Shown in pieces: positions 5,866 through 13,096 of a stretch of DNA of 16,723 bases. The notes under the pieces are model-generated. The model searched no databases and had not been told where the DNA came from. It saw only the letters and a list, made by a program, of their open reading frames with translations. The DNA is from CAZMOK01 sp964644135. GTDB taxonomy: Bacteria > Bacteroidota > Bacteroidia > Bacteroidales > JAGOPY01. The translations under genes were made by a program, and so were the position numbers. Location: assembly GCA_964644135.1 (NCBI GenBank), contig CAZXWD010000070.1, forward strand, positions 1 to 16,723, in the 5' to 3' direction. The first letter of the stretch is position 1. Every line of letters starts with the position of its first letter.

Positions 5866-6384
5866 ATGAGTTTTTTGGAACTGGCAAAAAGACGTTATTC
5901 TGTAAGGAAATACAGGGACAAGCCTATTGAGGAGGATAAGCTGATGAGGGTGCTGGAAGCGGGCCGCATAGCCCCTTCGGCAACCAATGCACAGCCGTGG
6001 AGAATTTACGTGATAAGAGGAAAAGAGAACCTGGAAAAAATATGGGAGGCCTACCCCAGGCCCTGGATCAGGGAATCTCCTGTTATCCTGGTTGTGTGCG
6101 GCGACCATTCCAGGTCGTGGAAAAGAAGCGATGGCAAGGACCACAGTGACATTGACGTGGCGATCATGTCGGACCACATTACCCTGGCCGCTGCCGATGA
6201 AGGGCTTGGTACCTGCTGGATATGCGCTTTTGATAAGGATAAGTGCTCCGAAATACTGAAGCTTGAAAAGAATATCGAACCTGCCGTTATGCTGCCGCTG
6301 GGGTACCCTGCCGATGAAGTTGACACTGAAAGGCATGCCACCCAGAGGAAGTCGCTGGATGAAATCGTGAAATGGGGAATATGA
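5866..6384 (+). CDS. Nitroreductase family protein
   Basis: A 172-residue member of the FMN-dependent nitroreductase family, at the short end of its range. RRYSVRKYRDKPI (9-21) supplies the phosphate-binding arginines, APSATNAQPWRIYVI (36-50) is the usual flavin-contact motif, ADEGLGTCWICAF (110-122) is the conserved central helix and strand, and the C-terminal RKSLDEIV provides the last FMN-binding basic residues. Such proteins reduce nitro compounds, quinones or enones with NAD(P)H, or do other flavin chemistry; the physiological substrate cannot be read here. I chose the ATG at 5866, two codons after an in-frame TTG at 5860, since homologues start just before the RRS/RRYS motif. Its stop overlaps the start of gmhA, so it is the first gene of the heptose operon, although no heptose step needs a nitroreductase. 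Confidence 0.87.
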   Translation: MSFLELAKRRYSVRKYRDKPIEEDKLMRVLEAGRIAPSATNAQPWRIYVIRGKENLEKIWEAYPRPWIRESPVILVVCGDHSRSWKRSDGKDHSDIDVAIMSDHITLAAADEGLGTCWICAFDKDKCSEILKLEKNIEPAVMLPLGYPADEVDTERHATQRKSLDEIVKWGI

Positions 6385-6962
6385 GCATGAAAAGGATAAA
6401 AGAAGTCATCGAAGCTTCCGTGGAAGTGAAGAACAAGATATTGGCAGACAATTCCCTTTTGGAGGAGATTGAAGATATTGCCAACGCCTGTGCCGATGCT
6501 TTCTGCGCCGGAGGTAAGGTGCTGTTTTGCGGAAACGGCGGCAGTGCAGCAGATGCACAGCACCTTGCAGCAGAGCTTTCGGGCAGGTACCTCCTCGACA
6601 GGGAGCCCCTGCCGGCGGAGGCCCTTCATGTTAACACTTCATTTTTGACGGCTGTGGCCAACGATTACGGCTACGACGAAGTATTCGCCAGGATGGTGCG
6701 GGGTATAGGAAATGAGGGGGATGTCCTGTTCGCCCTTTCAACCTCGGGCAATTCAGGGAACATACTTAGGGCCATTGAGGAGGCTAAAGAAAAACAGATG
6801 ATCATTGTAGGTCTTACCGGCGACAGCGGCGGCAAAATGAAAGACCTGTGCGATTTCATTGTGCGGGTCCCTTCCGGTGATACCCCGAGGATACAGGAAT
6901 CGCATATTATGATCGGGCACATCATCTGCGAGATCATCGAGAAAAAACTGTTTGTGAAATGA
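6381..6962 (+). CDS. gmhA: Sedoheptulose 7-phosphate isomerase
   Basis: A SIS-domain protein of 193 residues that converts sedoheptulose 7-phosphate to D-glycero-D-manno-heptose 7-phosphate, the first step of nucleotide-heptose synthesis. FCGNGGSAADAQHLAAELSG (49-68) and ALSTSGNSGN (118-127) bind the sugar phosphate. With this start, H61, E65, Q172 and H180 fall at the same numbers as the metal and catalytic residues of the E. coli enzyme. Three in-frame ATGs are possible: 6372 (13-base overlap with the nitroreductase), 6381 (ATGA overlap) and 6387. I prefer 6381 for its coupling arrangement and residue numbering. The 3' end again overlaps hddC by ATGA. All catalytic residues are present, so the enzyme should be active. 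Confidence 0.93.
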   Translation: MSMKRIKEVIEASVEVKNKILADNSLLEEIEDIANACADAFCAGGKVLFCGNGGSAADAQHLAAELSGRYLLDREPLPAEALHVNTSFLTAVANDYGYDEVFARMVRGIGNEGDVLFALSTSGNSGNILRAIEEAKEKQMIIVGLTGDSGGKMKDLCDFIVRVPSGDTPRIQESHIMIGHIICEIIEKKLFVK

Positions 6963-7666
6963 TCAGGGAAGCCATTGTACTTGCAGGAGGAAAAGGGGAG
7001 AGGCTCAAAGAGGCAGTCGGTGACCTGCCAAAGCCCATGGCTCCGGTAAATGACAGGCCTTTCCTGGAGTACCAGCTCGACTATCTCGATAAATGGGGGA
7101 TCCGGCAGGTCGTGCTTTCAGTGGGATATAAAAGTGATAAGATCATTGCGCACTTCGGCGAAAGCTATAAATCGATGGAGGTAGTTTACTCCGTTGAGGA
7201 TGAACCGCTGGGTACGGGCGGGGCCATCAAAAAGGCTTTTGGCTATATAAAAGGACATGCCGCATTTATCCTGAACGGCGACACCTATTTCGATGTCAAC
7301 CTGCAAAGGGTGAATGATTTCAGGTGGATCAAGGAAACCGACACGGTGATCGTCCTGAGGTATGAGGATAATGTAAACAGGTTCGGCGAAGTAGAATTCG
7401 ACAACAACAATAAGATCATCCGCTTTGCGGAAAAATCGGGAAACGATAAAGAAGGATATATAAACGGAGGCGTTTACTTAATTACAAAGTCCTATTTCAA
7501 CAGCTTTGACCTGCCGGAAAGGTTTTCCATCGAAACCGACTTCTTCAGGAAATATTGTAATGAAGAGGAATTTTACGGAATAAGATGTTTTTCCTATTTC
7601 AGGGATATAGGTGTGCCTGAAGATTATGAAAAAGCCCAGGATGAATTTAAAAGACTTGTGTATTGA
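6959..7666 (+). CDS. hddC: D-glycero-alpha-D-manno-heptose 1-phosphate guanylyltransferase
   Basis: A 235-residue nucleotidyltransferase. GGKGERL (10-16) is the signature nucleotide-binding loop, LPKPMAPVNDRPFLEYQL (23-40) the second motif, LGTGGAI (84-90) the base-binding loop, NGDTYFDV (106-113) the metal-binding aspartate motif, and GYINGGVYLI the sugar-binding strand. The family includes RmlA, RfbF and HddC; the HddC call rests on the short length and above all on its place between gmhA and gmhB, with hddA nearby. It should join GTP and heptose 1-phosphate into GDP-D-glycero-alpha-D-manno-heptose. Its start overlaps gmhA by four bases (ATGA) and its end overlaps gmhB by 26 bases. Another NDP-sugar pyrophosphorylase role is possible but less likely in this operon. 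Confidence 0.87.
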   Translation: MIREAIVLAGGKGERLKEAVGDLPKPMAPVNDRPFLEYQLDYLDKWGIRQVVLSVGYKSDKIIAHFGESYKSMEVVYSVEDEPLGTGGAIKKAFGYIKGHAAFILNGDTYFDVNLQRVNDFRWIKETDTVIVLRYEDNVNRFGEVEFDNNNKIIRFAEKSGNDKEGYINGGVYLITKSYFNSFDLPERFSIETDFFRKYCNEEEFYGIRCFSYFRDIGVPEDYEKAQDEFKRLVY

Positions 7667-8279
7667 CAGGGAATGGTCGGTCTTTCTCGACCGTGACGGG
7701 GTGATCAACAAAAGGCTGCCCGGCGACTATGTGAAGAAGTGGGAAGAGTTTGAGTTCCTGCCGGGAGTTGTTGAGGCTCTTTCCGTTTTGTCGGGCATCT
7801 TCGGATATGTATTCGTTGTGACCAACCAGCAGGGGATAGGCAAGGGCCTGATGAGCGAAAAAGACCTGGAAAGGGTGCATGAAAAGATGATATCTGAAAT
7901 TGAGGCCGGAGGGGGAAAAATTGACAGCATTTACCACAGTCCCTATCTTGAGAGTGAAAACCACCCTTCGAGGAAGCCGCAACCGGGTATGGCGATGCGG
8001 GCCATTATGGATTTTCCGCGTGTTATCCTCGAAAAATCCCTCATGGTGGGCGACACAGGGACCGACATCCAATTCGGCCACGACACCGGAATGTACACAG
8101 TCCTGATCACACCTCAACCAACCCACCCTCAAACTCAAACCCACCCTCAAACTCAAACCCAAACTCACACTCAAACTCACACTCAAACTCAAACTCCCTT
8201 ACCGGATCTCACTTTCAGCAGCCTCATCGGCTTTGCCAGTGAATTGAAGAAAATAACTGAATTGAACAAACCTGACTAA
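7641..8279 (+). CDS. gmhB: D-glycero-D-manno-heptose 1,7-bisphosphate 7-phosphatase (HAD family) with a low-complexity insert
   Basis: A 212-residue HAD-superfamily phosphatase of the histidinol-phosphatase/GmhB type: DRDGVIN (17-23) holds the nucleophile and acid aspartates, VVTNQQGIGKG (59-69) is motif II, RKPQPGM (111-117) has the motif III lysine, and MVGDTGTDI (135-143) is motif IV. It should remove the C7 phosphate of heptose 1,7-bisphosphate. The zinc loop of many GmhB proteins (Cys/His-rich, before RKP) reads YHSPYLESENHPS here and has no cysteine, so this copy probably lacks zinc. Residues 158-185 are a Gln/Thr/His/Pro repeat between the last core strand (YTVLIT) and the C-terminal helix (PDLTFSSLIGFASEL). 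I took the ATG at 7641; in-frame GTG 7611 and ATG 7626 would deepen the overlap with hddC. Confidence 0.88.
   Translation: MNLKDLCIDREWSVFLDRDGVINKRLPGDYVKKWEEFEFLPGVVEALSVLSGIFGYVFVVTNQQGIGKGLMSEKDLERVHEKMISEIEAGGGKIDSIYHSPYLESENHPSRKPQPGMAMRAIMDFPRVILEKSLMVGDTGTDIQFGHDTGMYTVLITPQPTHPQTQTHPQTQTQTHTQTHTQTQTPLPDLTFSSLIGFASELKKITELNKPD
8112..8195 (+). repeat. Coding microsatellite in gmhB (CAAACT/CACACT hexamers, G-free strand)
   Basis: Twenty-eight codons consist only of CAA, ACT, ACC, CAC, CCT and CCA, encoding mostly alternating Gln-Thr and His-Thr. The first half has a 15-base repeat (CAAACTCAAACCCAC and so on) and the second half has 6- and 12-base units. The plus strand has no G from 8106 to 8203, 98 bases. 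None of the three plus-strand frames meets a stop within the tract. Confidence 0.9.
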
Positions 8280-8295
8280 AAACCACTCCTGATCC

Positions 8296-9753
8296 GTGAC
8301 CCCATTATCCATATTCATAAGTTTTCTTGTCTATACGGTACTTCTGTTCACAGTAAGCATACTTACCTCTAAGAAGACCGACAACAGGACTTTTTTCCTT
8401 GGCAACCGCCAATCGCCCTGGTTTGTGGTGGCCTATGGCATGATCGGGGCCTCATTGTCAGGGGTCACCTTTATTTCGATCCCCGGTGATGTGCTGAACA
8501 CCAGCTTTTCCTACATGATGATCGTGCTGGGGTACCTGCTGGGGTATTATGTGATCGCCAATGTGCTGCTGCCCCTTTATTACAGGATGGAGCTCACTTC
8601 GATCTATACTTACCTGGAAAGACGTTTTGGTTTCTGGTCGTACAAGACCGGCGCTTCTTTCTTTCTTATATCCAGGGTGATTGGGGCTTCATTCAGGATG
8701 TTCCTTGTAGTTGACATCCTGCAGGTTTTTGTTTTCGACCACTGGAACATCCCCTTCGTGGTCACGGTTACTTCCTTCATCATACTGATACTCTTATATA
8801 CTTACAGGTCGGGGATAAAGACCATTGTCTGGACCGACACGCTGCAGACCACATTCATGCTTCTGTCGCTCTTCGTGACCATTCTGATCATTGCAAATCA
8901 GATGGATATCAGTCTGCTCGAACTTATAACAACGGTAAGGGATAGTGATTACTCAACCATGTTCATCACCGATTGGCAGGACCGGCATTTCTTCCTGAAA
9001 GATTTCCTGGCCGGTGCCTTCATTGCCATTGTGATGACCGGCCTCGACCAGGACATGATGCAGAAGAACCTCACCTGCCGCAACCTTAAGGAGTCGAAGA
9101 AGAACATTTACTGGATGAGTGCGGCCCTGGTTCCCGTCAACCTGTTGTTCCTATCCCTCGGGGCCATATTAATTATTTATTCTGCCAATACCGGGATTGG
9201 ATTTCCTGAAAGGACAGACCATATTTTCCCGACAGTGGCCCTTCAGAACCTGCCGGCAATAGCAGGAGTGATGTTTATAATAGGGCTTATCGCTGCTGCT
9301 TATTCAAGCGCCGACAGCGCCCTGACTGCCCTTACGACCTCATTCAGTGTTGATATTCTGGGTATAGAAAAGAGAGAGATGAAAACCGACCGGGATAAGA
9401 TCAGGCTGAGGCAGCGGGTACACCTGGTTATAGCTTTTTCTGTGCTTATGGTGATCATTGTTTTCAGGGCCATCAATGACGAATCGGTTATTTCGACGCT
9501 ATTCACTGTTGCAGGATACACATACGGGCCTTTACTGGGGATGTTTGCATTCGGATTGTTTACCCGCAGGGAAGTCAGGGACAATTATGTTCCGCTTGTA
9601 GCAGTTATTTCACCCGTAATGTGTTATTTATTAAGTATTTATGACAAAGTGTTACTAAATGGTTATAATTTTGGATTCGAGATGCTTATTATAAATGGTA
9701 TTTTTACCGCGCTAGGACTCTTATTTATCAGCTACAATCCTAAAAGAAACTAA
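8296..9753 (+). CDS. Sodium:solute symporter (SSS family)
   Basis: A 485-residue integral membrane protein with about 13 hydrophobic segments. SSS-family signatures are NRTFFLGNRQSPW (30-42), GASLSGVTFISIPG (51-64) in the first core helix, VWTDTLQ (178-184), and AAAYSSADSALTALTTSF (333-350), where the paired serines belong to the sodium site. DQDMMQKNLTCRN (251-263) follows the usual DQ-x-M-x-QR pattern. It should bring a small solute into the cell with sodium; family members carry sugars, amino acids, pantothenate, sialic acid and more, and the substrate is not readable. The start is GTG at 8296: an in-frame TGA at 8290 blocks extension and the next in-frame ATG is inside the second helix. 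It follows gmhB by 16 bases and precedes glnN by five. Its last 150 bases are markedly AT-rich. Confidence 0.88.
   Translation: MTPLSIFISFLVYTVLLFTVSILTSKKTDNRTFFLGNRQSPWFVVAYGMIGASLSGVTFISIPGDVLNTSFSYMMIVLGYLLGYYVIANVLLPLYYRMELTSIYTYLERRFGFWSYKTGASFFLISRVIGASFRMFLVVDILQVFVFDHWNIPFVVTVTSFIILILLYTYRSGIKTIVWTDTLQTTFMLLSLFVTILIIANQMDISLLELITTVRDSDYSTMFITDWQDRHFFLKDFLAGAFIAIVMTGLDQDMMQKNLTCRNLKESKKNIYWMSAALVPVNLLFLSLGAILIIYSANTGIGFPERTDHIFPTVALQNLPAIAGVMFIIGLIAAAYSSADSALTALTTSFSVDILGIEKREMKTDRDKIRLRQRVHLVIAFSVLMVIIVFRAINDESVISTLFTVAGYTYGPLLGMFAFGLFTRREVRDNYVPLVAVISPVMCYLLSIYDKVLLNGYNFGFEMLIINGIFTALGLLFISYNPKRN
9666..9673 (+). promoter_or_regulatory. Possible internal -7 box (TAATTTTG) for glnN within the symporter gene
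   Basis: TAATTTTG fits TAnnTTTG and lies about 85 bases before the glnN ATG, in the AT-rich end of the symporter gene. No TTG sits at the right -33 spacing. It would let glnN respond to nitrogen independently of the genes upstream. The call is weak because AT-rich sequence gives such matches by chance. Confidence 0.3.
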
Positions 9754-9758
9754 CGCTA

Positions 9759-11948
9759 ATGGAAAATTTCAGATTTAAGACCCTGGAAATAGTATTGTCA
9801 AGAAAAATAAAGAAGAACGACTTTCCCTCGGATAAGATCTCAGATTACTATGGTGAGATGACCTTCAACCGGAAGGCAATGCGCGAATACCTGCCGAAGG
9901 AGGCCTACGGGATGGTTATTGATGCCATTGAGAAGGGCACCAGGATACAGCGCAAGATAGCCGACCAGGTGGCCGCCTCCATGAAATCGTGGGCCATAAG
10001 CAAAGGGGCCACCCATTATACCCACTGGTTTCATCCTCTTACCGGGGCAACTGCCGAAAAGCACGATGCTTTTATAATACCTGTAGACGAAGGGGCAGCC
10101 ATAGAGAATTTCAATGCCGACCAGCTTGTACAGCAGGAACCCGATGCCTCGAGCTTCCCGAGCGGCGGCATCAGGAATACGTTCGAAGCCAGGGGCTACA
10201 CGGCCTGGGACCCGACCTCCCCCGCCTTCATTATGGATAAGACCCTTTGTATCCCTACGATCTTTGTTTCCTATACAGGCGAAGCGCTGGATTTCAAAAC
10301 CCCTTTGCTGAGGGCGCTGAATGCAGTGGACGTGGCTGCTGTTGATGTCTGCAAGTATTTTATGAAGGATGTGAACAAGGTGATTGCCACACTGGGCTGG
10401 GAGCAGGAATATTTCCTGGTCGATTCAGCCCTTTATACTGCCAGACCTGATCTTGTGCTTACAGGGCGCACTGTTTTCGGCCATGCCTCAGCCAAGGACC
10501 AGCAACTTTCCGATCATTATTTCGGGAGTATCCATGAAAGGGTGGCCCATTTCATGAAAGATTTTGAGTATGAGGCACACCGCCTGGGTATACCTTTGAA
10601 AACCAGGCATAACGAGGTAGCCCCGAACCAATATGAATGTGCCCCGGTCTATTCGGAGGCCAACCTTGCCGTAGATCACAATCAGTTGCTCATGCACCTG
10701 ATGAAAAAGATAGCCAAGCACCATGATTTCACGGTCTTGCTGCATGAGAAGCCTTTCTCGAAAGTCAATGGGTCGGGCAAGCATAACAACTGGTCGCTTT
10801 CAACCAATACAGGGATCAACCTGTTATCACCGGGAAAGACATCGAAGTCGAACCTGCTTTTCCTTACCTTCCTGGTGAACATCCTCAAGGCTGTTGACGA
10901 TAATTCGGAGCTGCTCAGGGCTGCCATAGCCTCATCAGGCAACGACCTGAGGCTTGGCGCCAATGAGGCGCCCCCGGCCATTATTTCTGCCTTTATAGGT
11001 TCTCACCTGACCAAACTCCTCGACAGCATCGAGGAAAAGATGGAGAACGGGAAAGTGACGGCAGAGTTGCAGGCAGAGCTCAACCTGAATATTTCCAAGA
11101 TCCCGGAGATCCTTCAGGACAATACCGACAGGAACAGGACCTCGCCCTTTGCCTTTACCGGCAATAAGTTCGAATTCAGGGCCGTAGGCTCTTCCGATAC
11201 CTGTTCCAGGTCAATGATAGCACTCAACACGGCCATGGCCGACCAGCTTAGATCATTTAAGGCTGATGTTGACAGGCTGATAGCAAAAAAGAGAAAGAAG
11301 AACGAGGCAATCCTCACAGTTCTCAGGCAATATATAATCGACACCAAAAAGATCCGGTTCGAAGGGAACAGCTACAGCGAGGAATGGGTAAAGGAGGCAG
11401 AAAAAAGAGGGTTGCCGAATGTCAATTCCACACCACGTGCACTCAGGGCATACATCAGCGAAAAGACCATTTCTGTGTTCGAACGTAATTCGATCCTGAG
11501 CAAGAGAGAGCTGGAGGCAAGGTATGAGATCATGATGGAGAACTACATCAAAAAGATGCAGATAGAATCGAGGGTGATCGGCGACCTTTCGAAAAACCAT
11601 ATCATACCTACCGCCATTAAATATCAGAATACCCTTATTGAGAACGCTATGGGGATGAAAGAAGTGGTCGATACAAAATCTTATGTTAAGCTCTCTAAAG
11701 GCCAGATCGAGGCTATTAAGGAAATATCCGAGCATATAGACAAGGTGAGGATCAATGTGGCGGCCATGCTGGAAGAGAGAAAGAGGGCCAACAGGATGGA
11801 GAGTGTGGAAGAAAAAGCAATTGCATACAATGAAAAGGTGGTTCCCTATTTCGAGGTCATCAGGTATCATGTCGATAAGCTTGAGCTTATGGTGGAAGAC
11901 AGCCTGTGGACGTTACCGAAATACAGGGAGCTCCTGTTCTTAAAATAA
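9759..11948 (+). CDS. glnN: Glutamine synthetase type III
   Basis: A 729-residue GSIII, the large dodecameric form usual in Bacteroidota, which makes glutamine from glutamate, ammonia and ATP in the cytoplasm. THYTHWFHPLTGATAEKHD (85-103) is the strongly conserved N-terminal GSIII block, WEQEYFL (214-220) carries the metal-binding glutamates, RHNEVAPNQYE (284-294) and GSGKHNNWS (338-346) form the active site and ATP-binding loop, and FEFRAVGSS near residue 475 carries the conserved arginine. The C-terminal third is helical and charged, as in the family. Length and motifs are complete. The gene begins five bases after the symporter stop and is followed after six bases by the DUF4831 gene, so at least some of its mRNA is probably polycistronic; an internal promoter is possible. 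Confidence 0.96.
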   Translation: MENFRFKTLEIVLSRKIKKNDFPSDKISDYYGEMTFNRKAMREYLPKEAYGMVIDAIEKGTRIQRKIADQVAASMKSWAISKGATHYTHWFHPLTGATAEKHDAFIIPVDEGAAIENFNADQLVQQEPDASSFPSGGIRNTFEARGYTAWDPTSPAFIMDKTLCIPTIFVSYTGEALDFKTPLLRALNAVDVAAVDVCKYFMKDVNKVIATLGWEQEYFLVDSALYTARPDLVLTGRTVFGHASAKDQQLSDHYFGSIHERVAHFMKDFEYEAHRLGIPLKTRHNEVAPNQYECAPVYSEANLAVDHNQLLMHLMKKIAKHHDFTVLLHEKPFSKVNGSGKHNNWSLSTNTGINLLSPGKTSKSNLLFLTFLVNILKAVDDNSELLRAAIASSGNDLRLGANEAPPAIISAFIGSHLTKLLDSIEEKMENGKVTAELQAELNLNISKIPEILQDNTDRNRTSPFAFTGNKFEFRAVGSSDTCSRSMIALNTAMADQLRSFKADVDRLIAKKRKKNEAILTVLRQYIIDTKKIRFEGNSYSEEWVKEAEKRGLPNVNSTPRALRAYISEKTISVFERNSILSKRELEARYEIMMENYIKKMQIESRVIGDLSKNHIIPTAIKYQNTLIENAMGMKEVVDTKSYVKLSKGQIEAIKEISEHIDKVRINVAAMLEERKRANRMESVEEKAIAYNEKVVPYFEVIRYHVDKLELMVEDSLWTLPKYRELLFLK

Positions 11949-11954
11949 GATCTT

Positions 11955-13094
11955 ATGGGCAAGCTATTACAAAGATTCACAATTGTGGCCATCCTGGTCG
12001 CTGTAAACATCCAGGTCCACGGACAGGCTGTGGTAACACATATTGACGATATAAGCGGGGAGCAGCAGCAGGCAGGGATCATTTACAATTTACCCAGGAC
12101 TGTCCTGAAAGTTGACCTGACCGTCACAAAGGTCAGTGAGTTCAGGGGCCCCTTTGCATTATATTCTCCCAATCTTCTCGGAATTGAGGATGTCATTATG
12201 GAAAATGACTTTTACTACAAGGTGGATGATATAAACATTACACCATTCACCGAGCCGGATCCGGAACAGTTCTACCTCGTCAACCTCCCGGAAAAATCGG
12301 ATCACGAGTTCTGGCTGAAAGCCGGTGCTTCAGGTATGGTATCCGGACATTTCAGGGATGAAGATGAAGCTGCGAAGGCCTGGCAAAGTGAAACTTTTGA
12401 TGCAGGAATACCCGGCAACCTGTTCCCGGGTTACATCCATACGGTTAAAATAGAAAAGACCGATACGATCAGAAGGATTGTCACGATAGATACGACCACC
12501 ATCGAGAAATATGTTCTTAGGAGGTTCCTTGAGGAAAAAACAGAAGAGGACAAGGCCCGCGAAGCTGCTGAAATGATCAACAGGCTGAAGGAGGACAAGT
12601 ACAAGCTGCTTGTTGGTTACCAGGAGACAGCCTATGATGAGGGCGCCATGGAATTCATGTATGGTAAGCTGGATGAAATGGAGCGCTCCTACCTCAGGCT
12701 GTTTACGGGAATTACCAGGAAAGAGAGCCTGTCAAAAAGTTTTTTCCTCATACCGTCTCCTGAAGATATGGGGGAACAGGTTCCCCTGACATCATGGTCG
12801 GAGGATGAGGGGTTCCTCACGCAGGACAAGGATGAGAAGATATTCTTACAATTTGGTTCAGACGGGGAAAAGCCGGGAAAAGGCGCCTCAGCCATTGAAA
12901 ATCCCGGTGGCATTGTTTACAGGGTGTCGGTTCCTGTAAGCCTTTCGGTCATCTACGATGAGGATGTTTTACAAACCTCAAGGATGAATATAAACCAGTT
13001 TGGTTCACTCAGGACGTTACCGCGCGGCGTGAAGGATTTCAGCATAAACACTTCCACCGGGAACATTGAGATGGTAAGGATACAGCCACAGTGA
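11955..13094 (+). CDS. DUF4831 family secreted or periplasmic protein
   Basis: A 379-residue protein with an N-terminal signal peptide: MGKLLQRF, then the hydrophobic stretch TIVAILVAVNI, with likely cleavage after VHG or VHGQ (near 23-24). No lipobox cysteine is visible. The mature part opens with GIIYNLPRTVLKVDLTVTKV, then FRGPFALYSPNLLGIEDVI and the middle segment FYLVNLPE, a pattern I associate with the Bacteroidota family DUF4831, which has no known function. A charged helix (about 192-224, EEKTEEDKAREAAEMINRL) divides it, followed by GYQETAYDEGAMEFMYGKLDEME. It begins six bases after glnN, and its stop lies two bases from the end of the convergent regulator gene. Only the family assignment and secretion are inferred; there is no basis for a role in nitrogen metabolism beyond position. 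Confidence 0.75.
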   Translation: MGKLLQRFTIVAILVAVNIQVHGQAVVTHIDDISGEQQQAGIIYNLPRTVLKVDLTVTKVSEFRGPFALYSPNLLGIEDVIMENDFYYKVDDINITPFTEPDPEQFYLVNLPEKSDHEFWLKAGASGMVSGHFRDEDEAAKAWQSETFDAGIPGNLFPGYIHTVKIEKTDTIRRIVTIDTTTIEKYVLRRFLEEKTEEDKAREAAEMINRLKEDKYKLLVGYQETAYDEGAMEFMYGKLDEMERSYLRLFTGITRKESLSKSFFLIPSPEDMGEQVPLTSWSEDEGFLTQDKDEKIFLQFGSDGEKPGKGASAIENPGGIVYRVSVPVSLSVIYDEDVLQTSRMNINQFGSLRTLPRGVKDFSINTSTGNIEMVRIQPQ

Positions 13095-13096
13095 TT

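Noticed and set aside
6051..6629. Minus-strand reading frame (192 codons) across the nitroreductase and gmhA
   Set aside because: It spans two well-supported genes on the other strand and shows no domain.
8106..8203. G-quadruplex or triplex-forming tract on the minus strand in gmhB
   Set aside because: The complement is C-free but contains only scattered short G runs, not four closely spaced ones, and it is not purine-only.
11253..11870. Long minus-strand reading frame (205 codons) inside glnN
   Set aside because: It is fully antisense to an unambiguous glutamine synthetase, and the protein has no recognisable family features.
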